From an uncultured Rhodospirillaceae bacterium (GTDB lineage Bacteria > Pseudomonadota > Alphaproteobacteria > Thalassobaculales > Thalassobaculaceae): a stretch of DNA of 16,697 nt. Below, piece by piece: positions 7,671 to 15,100 of this stretch. Position numbers and translations under genes: made by a program. The notes beneath the pieces were generated by a model that was not told where the DNA came from, did no database searches, and saw only the letters and a list, made by a program, of their open reading frames with translations. The stretch lies in assembly GCA_937891725.1 (NCBI GenBank), contig CALAHL010000024.1:1-16697 (forward strand), written 5' to 3'. The number at the start of each line of letters is the position of its first letter. Within the stretch, counting starts at the first letter, position 1.

Positions 7671-8324
7671 ATGAGCGAGCTAAAGCCGGAAATGCTTTTG
7701 CAAGCCTATGCGATCGGGGTTTTCCCGATGGCCGAAGGGCGCGACGATCCGAGACTTTTCTTCGTCGACCCGGACAAACGCGGAATCCTTCCGCTCGACG
7801 GTTTTCATATCCCCAAACGGCTCCGCAAGACCGTACGCAAGAGCCCCTATCAGATCCGCTGTGACCGGAATTTCGAGGGCACCTTGCGGGGCTGCGCCGC
7901 CGAAACCGCGCGACGCACCGATACCTGGATCAATTCCGAGATCCACCGACTTTATCTCGCCCTCTACGACGCGGGCCATGCCCATTCCATCGAATGCTGG
8001 CGCGACGACGAGCTGGTTGGCGGCTTGTACGGTGTGGTTCTCGGCGGCGCATTCTTCGGGGAAAGCATGTTCAGCCAGGCTGACGACGCCTCCAAGATCG
8101 CGCTCGTGCACTTGGTGGCGCGACTGCGGGCTGGTGGGTTCACCCTGCTGGACAGCCAGTTCGTCACCGACCACCTGCGTCAGTTTGGGGCGACAGAGGT
8201 TCCACGCGATCGGTATCGGGAGATGTTGGCGCGGGCCATCGCCACGCCAGCCAAATTCTATGACGGCGACGACGACTCCGCAGCCGTATCCGAACTGCTG
8301 CAGGCATGTACCCAGATGTCGTAG
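7671..8324 (+). CDS. aat: Leucyl/phenylalanyl-tRNA-protein transferase
   Basis: Cytosolic enzyme that attaches Leu or Phe from aminoacyl-tRNA to proteins beginning with Arg or Lys, marking them for ClpS/ClpAP degradation (bacterial N-end rule). The 217-residue protein has the N-terminal LLQAYAIGVFPMAE, a VDPDKRGILPLDGF segment, the hallmark FFGESMFS with E131, and LLDSQF with D161 and Q163 corresponding to the catalytic pair of E. coli Aat. GGAG at 7657-7660 could serve GTG 7662, ATG 7665 or ATG 7671. MSELKPEMLLQAYA from 7671 fits the usual family N-terminus, so that start is chosen, but the choice is uncertain by three residues. It lies 66 bases after accC and its 3' end overlaps a convergent gene by 67 bases. 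Confidence 0.94.
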   Translation: MSELKPEMLLQAYAIGVFPMAEGRDDPRLFFVDPDKRGILPLDGFHIPKRLRKTVRKSPYQIRCDRNFEGTLRGCAAETARRTDTWINSEIHRLYLALYDAGHAHSIECWRDDELVGGLYGVVLGGAFFGESMFSQADDASKIALVHLVARLRAGGFTLLDSQFVTDHLRQFGATEVPRDRYREMLARAIATPAKFYDGDDDSAAVSELLQACTQMS

Positions 8325-8713
8325 ACCGGGTGCTCCAAAGCATTCAGCGCGGGGCTCGACGAAAACATCCAACCTGAGAAGATCCGTTTGCGGGGCGCAT
8401 CAGGCCGATCGTCGTCGATCTGAACGAAGGCCGCGTTTTCCGGCGGTTCGGTCGGCGGGCGGTCCTGGCAGGAGCGTACAACGATTTCCAGTGCCCCAAA
8501 TCGCACCGGCTGATCGATCGGAGCGGTGACTGTCGAGATCCGCGCCGTCACCTTGTCGATCGCGCGCAAAATGGCGGTGTCCTGCTTTTGCCAGGTGGGG
8601 GCCGGCGCGGCCGACTGAGCGCCGAGCGGGCCCGACGCGGACAAACCCACCAATCCCACGAAAAAAAGGCATATGCCGCCGTGTAGACCTATGCGCCGGG
8701 GTAATCCGCTCAA
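8258..8713 (-). CDS. DUF2155 domain-containing putative secreted protein
   Basis: Uncharacterised alphaproteobacterial protein family. The 151-residue product has a hydrophobic N-terminal segment (about 11-30, GGICLFFVGLVGLSASGPLG) followed by AQSAAP, consistent with a signal peptide and export to the periplasm. The conserved core spans about 63-138: FGALEIVVRSC, RPPTEPPENAAFVQI, KRIFSGWMFSSSPALNALEHPVYDIWV, with two cysteines (C82, C138) that could pair. The start is TTG at 8713 with AGGAG 7 bases upstream and no in-frame ATG before the signal segment. The 3' end overlaps convergent aat by 67 bases. The neighbours mlaD and NDUFA12 commonly accompany it in alphaproteobacteria. Function is unknown; an envelope role is inferred from export and context. 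Confidence 0.88.
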   Translation of the reverse strand: MSGLPRRIGLHGGICLFFVGLVGLSASGPLGAQSAAPAPTWQKQDTAILRAIDKVTARISTVTAPIDQPVRFGALEIVVRSCQDRPPTEPPENAAFVQIDDDRPDAPRKRIFSGWMFSSSPALNALEHPVYDIWVHACSSSDTAAESSSPS

Positions 8714-8751
8714 GCCGACTCTCCTGTCTATATCATCGCGAGTGAACGAAC

Positions 8752-8773
8752 ATCACCATCGAAATACGGTGAT
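8752..8773. repeat. Short inverted repeat upstream of the DUF2155 gene
   Basis: ATCACC (8752-8757) and GGTGAT (8768-8773) form 6-base arms with a 10-base spacer in the gap between mlaD and the DUF2155 gene. It could be a weak hairpin or binding site; chance cannot be excluded. Confidence 0.2.
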
Positions 8774-8799
8774 TTTCAGGCGGCGAGACGGCCCCCTGG

Positions 8800-9270
8800 T
8801 CAGGAGCCTCCGGATCTCGACGCGCTGTCACCGGCTGAAAAAATAAACTTTCCGAGAAGCTGAATGATATCCACCGCGTCCTGGGTGTACTGGATCTTCT
8901 CGCCCGGTTTCAGCATTTCGACCGAGCCACCCGGAGTGAGGTCCAGGAAATTGCCCCCCAGAAGCCCTTCGCTCGCAACCGTCGCCGAGGTATCGGTCGG
9001 CAGCTCAATGCCGTCACGAATGCCGAACGTCACCTTTGCCAGGTAGCTCTGGGGATCCAGTTGTTGACTGGTCACGCTACCGATCTTGATACCGGACATC
9101 CGGACGTCGCTGCCGGGCTTGAGAGAGCCGACCCGGTTGAATTCGGCGTAGAGCGGGTACTGGTTGGAGCCGCCACCCAAATCAGCCGTAGTATACGCGA
9201 AGACGACAAACAACACGGCCACCGCCAACACAACCGCGCCCATCAAAGTTTCAATCAAGTTTCGCCGCAT
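8800..9270 (-). CDS. mlaD: MlaD-type MCE-domain lipid transport protein
   Basis: MlaD is the inner-membrane-anchored, hexameric substrate-binding part of the Mla phospholipid transporter that keeps the outer membrane asymmetric. The 156-residue protein has one N-terminal membrane segment (about 10-28, MGAVVLAVAVLFVVFAYTTA) and one MCE domain (about 38-118) with RVGSLKPGSDVRMSGIKIGSV and EGLLGGNFLDLTPGG, both characteristic. A hydrophobic C-terminal helix (IIQLLGKFIF) follows, like the pore-lining helix of MlaD, and then a short Ser/Gly tail. The ATPase, permease and periplasmic partners (mlaF, mlaE, mlaC) are not adjacent. The ribosome site before the ATG is weak. Family assignment is firm; the precise lipid cargo is unknown. 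Confidence 0.9.
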   Translation of the reverse strand: MRRNLIETLMGAVVLAVAVLFVVFAYTTADLGGGSNQYPLYAEFNRVGSLKPGSDVRMSGIKIGSVTSQQLDPQSYLAKVTFGIRDGIELPTDTSATVASEGLLGGNFLDLTPGGSVEMLKPGEKIQYTQDAVDIIQLLGKFIFSAGDSASRSGGS

Positions 9271-9310
9271 ATCAAACTAAGCCCCTATCTCGTCCGCACC
9301 CGGTTCGGTG

Positions 9311-9667
9311 TCACACCGGCGTCCAGGGCTCATAATCGCCTGTTGCCTTGTCGCGCTGCCCACCGGACAGAACATGTCCCGGTGGACGATATGCATAGCG
9401 CGTTCCGGTGAGGTTCGGGAGATGGTCTTTCTGCCAGTCGAACCGCTGCTCCGCCTCGCCGGGCGGCGTGTCGGTCAGGTGATGAATCCAACGGTGCCAA
9501 TCCGGCGGTACCTTCGAGGCCTCCGGCAGCCCCTTGTAGAGCACCCAACGCATTTCGCGGCCGTCCCGCTTGGTGCCCTTCTTATGGACATAGTAGCGGT
9601 TGCCGAAAGCATCCTCGCCAACGGGCTTGCCGCTCAACCAAGTAAAGATACGAATCCCAACGTCCAT
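9311..9667 (-). CDS. NDUFA12-family NADH:ubiquinone oxidoreductase accessory subunit
   Basis: Small supernumerary subunit of respiratory complex I found in mitochondria (B17.2) and alphaproteobacteria, binding peripherally on the matrix/cytoplasmic arm. The 118-residue protein shows the family signatures: DAFGNRYYVHK, RRDGREMRW-like segment with RWVLYKGLPEASKVPPDWH, WIHHLTDTPP, WQKDHLPNLTGTRYAYRPPG and the C-terminal ATGDYEPWTP. Length is typical of bacterial members. The ATG at 9667 follows GAGG about 8 bases upstream. It lies 40 bases upstream of mlaD on the same strand. The core nuo operon is not in this window. Confidence 0.93.
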   Translation of the reverse strand: MDVGIRIFTWLSGKPVGEDAFGNRYYVHKKGTKRDGREMRWVLYKGLPEASKVPPDWHRWIHHLTDTPPGEAEQRFDWQKDHLPNLTGTRYAYRPPGHVLSGGQRDKATGDYEPWTPV

Positions 9668-9754
9668 GGGGCCTGCCTCAAGGGTAAACGTGACCGGCGG
9701 GACTATGTCATTTGCGGGTCGGATCGTCCAGTGATCAGCGCCTTCAACAACCCG

Positions 9755-10735
9755 CTACTTGGCGCCTGGAAGCAGGATCGGTGCGATCTGGTCGTTCCAA
9801 TAACGATGATCTCTGGTGAGGTCGGAATACTGCCATCCCATCAGCCCTCCAAACTTTTCACCGTAGCGATCTTTCAGCGGTTTCACGATCTCGGCCACCA
9901 CCCGTTCCGGCGTCATATGTCCGGAGGTGGCGTCGCCTTTGTAGACCGGTTTGCCGACCAGGATCTTCGCGGCGGGCCAGCCACCCTCGATCGTCGCCTC
10001 TACCAAACCGATATAGGCGGTAACAAACGGGTTCTCCGGCTCCCCCACGACATAGCGTTTGGCCGGGCTCTCGTATCCGGGATTGTTGTAGTACTGGATC
10101 GAAATCCAATCGATATGCGCGCCTGCCTCCTCCAATATCTTGAGATACGGCCCACCCTGCCATTTCGGATCCAGGTACGGAGGTTGCGGGACATGACTGA
10201 TCAGAGCCTCCGACGGCAACGCCGCCTCCAATGCTTTCGTAAGATTGACTAGGAGCGCCACCCCATCGAATGCGTGTGTCCGGCGCTTCAGCTCAAGCGC
10301 TTCGCTGATCTCGAAATCGATATCGACGCCGTCCAATCCGTTGCTCTTAACGAACTCTGCCAGCAGGCCGGCGATCTCGGCTTCGCGCCCGACAAGCCGC
10401 TTCCAGGCGGCGCCTGCCATGTCGCCGCCGCCGAAGGAGATCAGGACCCGCTTTCCCGCAGCTTTGATCACGGGAATCTTCGGCAATTCGGTCTCAAGCG
10501 TGGCCGGAACGACCAGGGCAAGTGGTCCCGAGCCGTGCGGGGCGACCGTCAGGAACGACAGAATCACATCTGTGAAACCTGACTCCGCCACCTTCTCAAG
10601 CGGCGTGGCGGCGGAGTTGTAGTAGATCACGTAGCGGGTCTGGGCCGACACGGGCGCACTGGAAAGGACCACTAGGGCGAGGCCGAGAAGGGCCAAGGCC
10701 CTCAATCCGATCCTGACCCTTTCCGCATGCCCCAT
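9755..10735 (-). CDS. Putative secreted glycoside hydrolase family 18 protein (chitinase-like)
   Basis: The 326-residue product carries a Sec-type signal peptide (about 1-31, LRALALLGLALVVLSS then APVSAQ). The remainder is one GH18 TIM barrel: YVIYYNS near its start, the substrate-site strand KRVLISFGGG (95-103), the catalytic motif DGVDIDFE (135-142, D138, D140 and proton donor E142), the ISIQYYNN strand near 213 and a terminal MGWQYSDL with the conserved Trp. The catalytic residues are intact, so activity on beta-1,4-linked GlcNAc (chitin, chito-oligosaccharides or related glycans) is likely. No carbohydrate-binding module is visible. GGGGGAGG stands 3 bases before the ATG. It follows the RraA-like gene by 33 bases and may be co-transcribed. 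The exact substrate is not predictable from sequence. Confidence 0.88.
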   Translation of the reverse strand: MGHAERVRIGLRALALLGLALVVLSSAPVSAQTRYVIYYNSAATPLEKVAESGFTDVILSFLTVAPHGSGPLALVVPATLETELPKIPVIKAAGKRVLISFGGGDMAGAAWKRLVGREAEIAGLLAEFVKSNGLDGVDIDFEISEALELKRRTHAFDGVALLVNLTKALEAALPSEALISHVPQPPYLDPKWQGGPYLKILEEAGAHIDWISIQYYNNPGYESPAKRYVVGEPENPFVTAYIGLVEATIEGGWPAAKILVGKPVYKGDATSGHMTPERVVAEIVKPLKDRYGEKFGGLMGWQYSDLTRDHRYWNDQIAPILLPGAK

Positions 10736-10768
10736 TGGCCTCCCCCATGTCTGCGTCGTCCGGATATG

Positions 10769-11431
10769 TTAGCCGGAGACCTCCGGAACGGAAATTCCTT
10801 GAACCTCCGCAGTGGTGACACCGGTTTTGACCTTGGCGATGACGTCGGCCTCTTTCCGAACCTGGGCTTCACCAAGCGGCAGGATCTCATCGCACATGGC
10901 GCGCGGCACGATCGTCACGCCGTCATCATCTGCCAGTACCAGATCGCCCGGCGCGACAACCACGTCTCCGCAGGAAATCGGCACATCGATCTCCCCACCG
11001 AACCCCTTATGCGGCCCGCGCGGGGTCGCACCGGTGGCATAGACAGGCACACCGAGGGTGCGGAGCGCTGAAATGTCCCGGACAGCTCCGTCGATGACGA
11101 TCCCCCCACACTTCTGATACTTCGCGCATTCGACCACGATCTCGCCGATGATCGCCACGTCGCCACTTCCGCGGGCGGCAATGACCATGATTTCACCAGG
11201 CTTCATCAATGGGAGCATCGCGTGAATGGCCGAGTTGTCGCCGGCCATGACGGCAACCGTACGGGCATGGCCGGTGATCGGCTGGCCGGGCGCGACTGGG
11301 CTCACGCGTGACGACATGGACCGGTCGCGATTCATGTTGTCTCCCGCCACCGCCGGAGGTACCTGCCGCCACCGTGCGAGAATATCCTCGGCAAGAGGGG
11401 TGTAACTGCCGTCCTTGCGGATGATGGCCAT
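10769..11431 (-). CDS. RraA-like family protein (aldolase/RraA fold)
   Basis: Members of this fold include the RNase E inhibitor RraA and class II pyruvate aldolases acting on 4-hydroxy-4-methyl-2-oxoglutarate or 4-carboxy-4-hydroxy-2-oxoadipate. Starting at ATG 11431 (MAIIRKDGSYTPLAED) the protein has 220 residues. Family features are AGDNSAIHAMLPLMKPGEIMV, GDVAIIGEI near 90-98, the substrate loop GGIVIDGAVRD (R118, D119) and a GDLVLADDDGVTIVPR segment. Two residues after RD lie Ile and Ser, then Ala, rather than the acidic residue I recall for characterised aldolases, so the reaction is uncertain. GGAGG lies 9 bases before the ATG, which excludes the longer frame to 11524. It may form a two-gene unit with the GH18 gene. 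It is sometimes mislabelled as a menaquinone methyltransferase. Confidence 0.85.
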   Translation of the reverse strand: MAIIRKDGSYTPLAEDILARWRQVPPAVAGDNMNRDRSMSSRVSPVAPGQPITGHARTVAVMAGDNSAIHAMLPLMKPGEIMVIAARGSGDVAIIGEIVVECAKYQKCGGIVIDGAVRDISALRTLGVPVYATGATPRGPHKGFGGEIDVPISCGDVVVAPGDLVLADDDGVTIVPRAMCDEILPLGEAQVRKEADVIAKVKTGVTTAEVQGISVPEVSG

Positions 11432-11546
11432 CGTCTGAATCCTCCGAATATCTATATGTTGTGTGAGCGCGTTAGGGGCGCGTCTTTGGGAGGGCATGCT
11501 GGCGCGCGGCATCCTCGCCGTCAAATCGAGATATCGAAAAGAATAT

Positions 11547-11575
11547 GACGTTTAAAATATATGCCTTAAAACGTC
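11547..11575. repeat. Inverted repeat in the AT-rich stretch
   Basis: GACGTTT (11547-11553) and AAACGTC (11569-11575) are perfect 7-base arms around a 15-base A/T-rich spacer. Located about 120 bases upstream of the RraA-like gene, it may be a regulator site or simple hairpin; unassigned. Confidence 0.35.
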
Positions 11576-11623
11576 CTTAGGTTGCGTTATTACATGAAGT
11601 TCCAATGAAGACTCTTTGATTCA

Positions 11624-11640
11624 AATGGATTCTATCCATT
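11624..11640. repeat. Perfect 7-base inverted repeat with 3-base loop
   Basis: AATGGAT-TCT-ATCCATT is perfectly symmetric around TCT. It has the size of a dimeric regulator operator, but no T-run follows it, so it does not look like a terminator. No regulator gene is adjacent. Confidence 0.35.
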
Positions 11641-12016
11641 CGCAAGAGCGCTTCAATTCGCGAAACACCAACACCCAGAAATTCAAAATCCCAGAATTCC
11701 GCCAATCCTGGACGGCGTCTGCCGGGGTTAAAAAAACCGACCGCGTCAAGCGTAAAGAAATCTTGAATAGACCCCATATCTTGCGTCACTCTTTCCCCCA
11801 ATAACAAGCCATGGGGGCCCTCGGGTACGCCTTGGCACAGGCGAACCGGCAGAAGCCCAACGCCAACCTCACGTCTGGAGAGCGGTTCGAGCGGGGCCAT
11901 CCCAACCTCGCAACGGTCTGATTCGTACACCGTCTTCGCCTATTTCCAGACCAAGGCCGTTCGGTTTTGAACTGGATTCTAAAACTTACAAAACCATGAA
12001 GATCGGTGTTGCGGAC

Positions 12017-12032
12017 ACACTAGGTATTGAGT
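12017..12032. promoter_or_regulatory. NrdR-box-like site 1 upstream of nrdJ
   Basis: ACACTAGGTATTGAGT matches the known NrdR box consensus ACACwATATATwGTGT at 13 of 16 positions. NrdR is the ATP/dATP-sensing repressor of ribonucleotide reductase genes in most bacteria and usually binds two such boxes 31-32 bp apart; a second site starts exactly 31 bp downstream. No nrdR gene is in the window. Confidence 0.65.
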
Positions 12033-12054
12033 AGTTTGAGCGGAACGATACAAG
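12027..12054 (+). promoter_or_regulatory. Candidate nrdJ promoter overlapping the NrdR-like boxes
   Basis: TTGAGT (12027-12032) and TACAAG (12049-12054) are separated by 16 bases and each match the sigma70 elements at 4 of 6 positions. The -35 would overlap box 1 and the -10 box 2, which is the arrangement expected for NrdR repression. Weak by sequence alone. Confidence 0.3.
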
Positions 12055-12063
12055 ATCTTGTGG
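12048..12063. promoter_or_regulatory. NrdR-box-like site 2 upstream of nrdJ
   Basis: ATACAAGATCTTGTGG matches the NrdR consensus at 12 of 16 positions and contains the perfect palindrome ACAAGATCTTGT (12050-12061). It begins 31 bp after box 1, an integral three helical turns, and ends 101 bases before the nrdJ start. Confidence 0.6.
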
Positions 12064-12164
12064 CTGGCACCTGATGCTCCCGAGAGACTGAATCGACCCA
12101 GAACCAAGCGAATGGCGGCTGAAAAGGCGTCATTCCGGACGGACAGGCAAGGAGTGACAAGGCC

Positions 12165-15100
12165 ATGAAGATCGAGCGCCGCTTCACCGTAGAAGGCAAA
12201 GAGCCCTATTACGGTATCGCGTTTCGCGCCACGACGTCGGAGATCCGCAACCCGGATGGCTCCGTCGTGTTTCGCCGTGACGATGTAGAGATTCCTGCCG
12301 ATTGGAGCCAGGTCGCGAGCGACATCTTGGCCCAGAAGTATTTCCGCAAGGCGGGTGTGCCGTCGGTCCGCGTGAAGGTGAAGGAAAAGAACGTTCCGTC
12401 CTGGCTGTGGCGTGAAGCGCCGGATGAGAAAGCGATTGCCAAGCTGCCTGTAGCGGAACGCACCACCTCCGAGCACAGCGCCAAGCAGGTCTTCCATCGA
12501 CTGGCCGGTACTTGGACCTATTGGGGTTGGAAGGGTGGTTATTTCGACCAGGAGTCCGACGCGCGCGCTTACTATGATGAGATGTGCGCGATGCTGGCCC
12601 GCCAGATGGCGGCACCGAACTCTCCGCAGTGGTTCAACACGGGCTTGCATTGGGCCTACGGCATCGACGGTCCGGCACAGGGCCACCACTATGTCGACTA
12701 TCAGAGCGGCAAACTGGTCAAATCCAAGTCCGCTTACGAGCACCCGCAGCCGCATGCCTGTTTCATCCAATCCGTCGAAGATGACCTGGTGAACGAGCGC
12801 GGCATCATGGACCTTTGGGTGCGTGAAGCGCGGCTGTTCAAATATGGCTCCGGCACCGGATCAAATTTCTCGAAGCTGCGCGGCGAAAATGAGAGTCTGT
12901 CCGGCGGCGGAAAATCCTCGGGTCTGATGAGCTTCCTGAAGATCGGCGACCGGGCTGCCGGCGCGATCAAGTCCGGCGGTACCACCCGGCGGGCCGCTAA
13001 GATGGTGACGGTCGACATCGATCACCCGGACATCGAGGCCTATATCGAGTGGAAGGTCACCGAAGAGCAGAAGGTGGCCGCCTTGGTCGCCGGCTCCAAG
13101 TTGGCCAACCGGTCGATGAAAGCCGTGATGGCAGCCTGCGTCGAAGCGCGCGCCACGATGGGCGAAGATGCTTATGAGCCGAAGAAAAACGCGGCTCTGA
13201 AGGCTGCCGTGAAGGCGGCAAAGGACGTGATGATCCCGCTCAACTACGTCCAGCGGGTCATCCAGTTCGCCAAGCAGGGTTTCGACGAGATCGACTTCAA
13301 GACCTATGACACCGACTGGGACAGCGAGGCCTACCTCACGGTTTCCGGCCAGAACTCCAACAACTCGGTTCGTCTGTCGAATGCCTTCCTGGAGGCTGTC
13401 GAAAATGACGAGGATTGGAACCTGATCCGACGCAAGGACGGCGGCATCTCCGCCACCCTGCGGGCCCGCGACCTGTGGGACAAGATCGCCAACGCCGCCT
13501 GGGCGAGCGCCGATCCGGGTGTGCAGTACGACACCACCATCAACGACTGGCACACCTGCCCTGCCGGCGGACGTATCAACGCGTCGAACCCGTGCTCTGA
13601 GTACATGTTCCTGGACGACACCGCCTGCAATCTGGCGTCCTTGAACCTGATGCAGTTCCAAAAGGCCGACGGCAATATCGACATCGACAACTATCGCCAC
13701 GCTGTCCGTTTGTGGACCGTCACGCTGGAGATCGCGGTTTTGATGGCGCAGTTCCCGTCCAAGGAAATCGCCCAGCTCAGCTACGACTATCGGACCTTGG
13801 GTCTCGGCTACGCCAATATCGGTGGGATGCTGATGTCCATGGGGCTGTCCTATGACAGCGACAAAGGTCGTGCGCTCTGCGGCGCTTTGACTGCGATCAT
13901 GACCGGTGTGGCGTACGCGACCTCGGCCGAGATGGCCGGCGAGTTGGGCCCGTTCCCACGTTATGACGAAAATGCCATGTCGATGCTACGGGTGATCCGG
14001 AACCATCGCCGGGCTGCGTACGGCGAAACCGAAGGCTATGAAGAGTTGGCAATCAAGCCGGTTCCGCTGGATTCCGCCAATTGTCCAGATCAGGCCCTGG
14101 TTGTCGCCTCGAAGCAGGCCTGGGATCAGGCATTGGCCCTGGGTGAACAGCACGGCTACCGCAACGCCCAGACCAGCGTGATCGCGCCAACCGGCACAAT
14201 CGGGCTGGTGATGGATTGCGACACCACTGGGATCGAACCGGACTTCGCGATCGTGAAATTCAAGAAGCTGGCCGGTGGCGGCTACTTTAAAATCATCAAC
14301 CGCGTGGTTCCGGCGGCCCTGACCAATATGGGTTACGAGGCAACGCAGGTTGAGGAGATCATCCGCTATGCGGTTGGCCATGGAACGCTTGCCGGATCGC
14401 CGGCGATCAACCATGAGACTCTTAAAGCCAAGAAGTTCGGTGACGCACAAATCGCGGCACTCGAGCAGGGTCTGGTCTCGGCATTCGATATCAAGTTCGC
14501 GTTCAACAAATGGACCTTGGGCGAAGCCTTCTGCCGCGAGGTCCTGGGTCTGACCGACGAGCAACTCAATGATTTCAGCTTCGACATGCTGAGCGAACTG
14601 GGCTTCTCCAGAATGGACATTGAAGTCGCCAACACGTTCGTCTGTGGCGCGATGACGCTGGAGGGCGCACCGCACCTGAAGGACGAGCATTTGCCGGTCT
14701 TCGATTGCGCCAACCCCTGCGGTCGGATCGGCAAACGGTATCTGAACACCGAAAGCCATATCCGCATGATGGCTGCGGCGCAGCCGTTCATCTCCGGCGC
14801 CATCTCAAAGACGATCAACATGCCGAACGACGCGACAGTCGAGGATTGCGCCCGGGCCTATGAGATGTCCTGGAAGCTGGGCATCAAGGCAAACGCCCTC
14901 TATCGGGACGGCTCAAAGCTGAGCCAGCCGCTCTCCTCCTCCATCTTCGAGTTCGAAGACGAGGACGAAGCCGAAGCGTTCGCGGCCCAGTCCCCGGCCG
15001 CAAAGGCCCCGGTCATGGCCGAACGGATCGTCGAGAAGGTCATTGAGAAGATCATTGAGCGCAGGGTGGAGCGCGATCGTCTGCCGCAACGCCGGAAAGG

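Larger units (their letters stand above)
11432..12164. other. 733-base intergenic region between rraA-like gene and nrdJ
   Basis: This divergent gap holds, left to right, the leader of the RraA-like gene, an AT-rich stretch (11521-11640, 38 G/C of 120 by hand count, about 32%), two inverted repeats, a GC-richer part without recognisable genes and the nrdJ control region. Two weak frames exist (minus 11577-11930, plus 11616-11804), plus a 36-codon one at 11811-11921. None has a ribosome site or family sequence that I recognise, so none is called a gene. No cobalamin riboswitch B12-box-like sequence was recognised upstream of nrdJ. Confidence 0.6.

Noticed and set aside
11577..11930. 117-residue minus-strand frame in the rraA-nrdJ gap, with a GVGLLPVRL segment faintly like a LysR C-terminus
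   Set aside because: GTG start without a ribosome site, base composition changing mid-frame, and no sustained family similarity; most likely chance.
11994..12031. 12-codon frame starting ATGAAGATCG, repeating 12 bases (CCATGAAGATCG) found at the nrdJ start
   Set aside because: No ribosome site precedes it and it lies upstream of the candidate promoter and over the NrdR-like box. The 12-base repeat may be chance, so a leader peptide is not claimed.
11432..12164. Cobalamin riboswitch before the B12-dependent nrdJ
   Set aside because: No B12-box-like conserved sequence or convincing riboswitch core was found; the NrdR-like boxes explain regulation better.
12861..13700. 279-residue minus-strand frame opposite nrdJ
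   Set aside because: Antisense to a conserved catalytic region of NrdJ, with no ribosome site or recognised domain.
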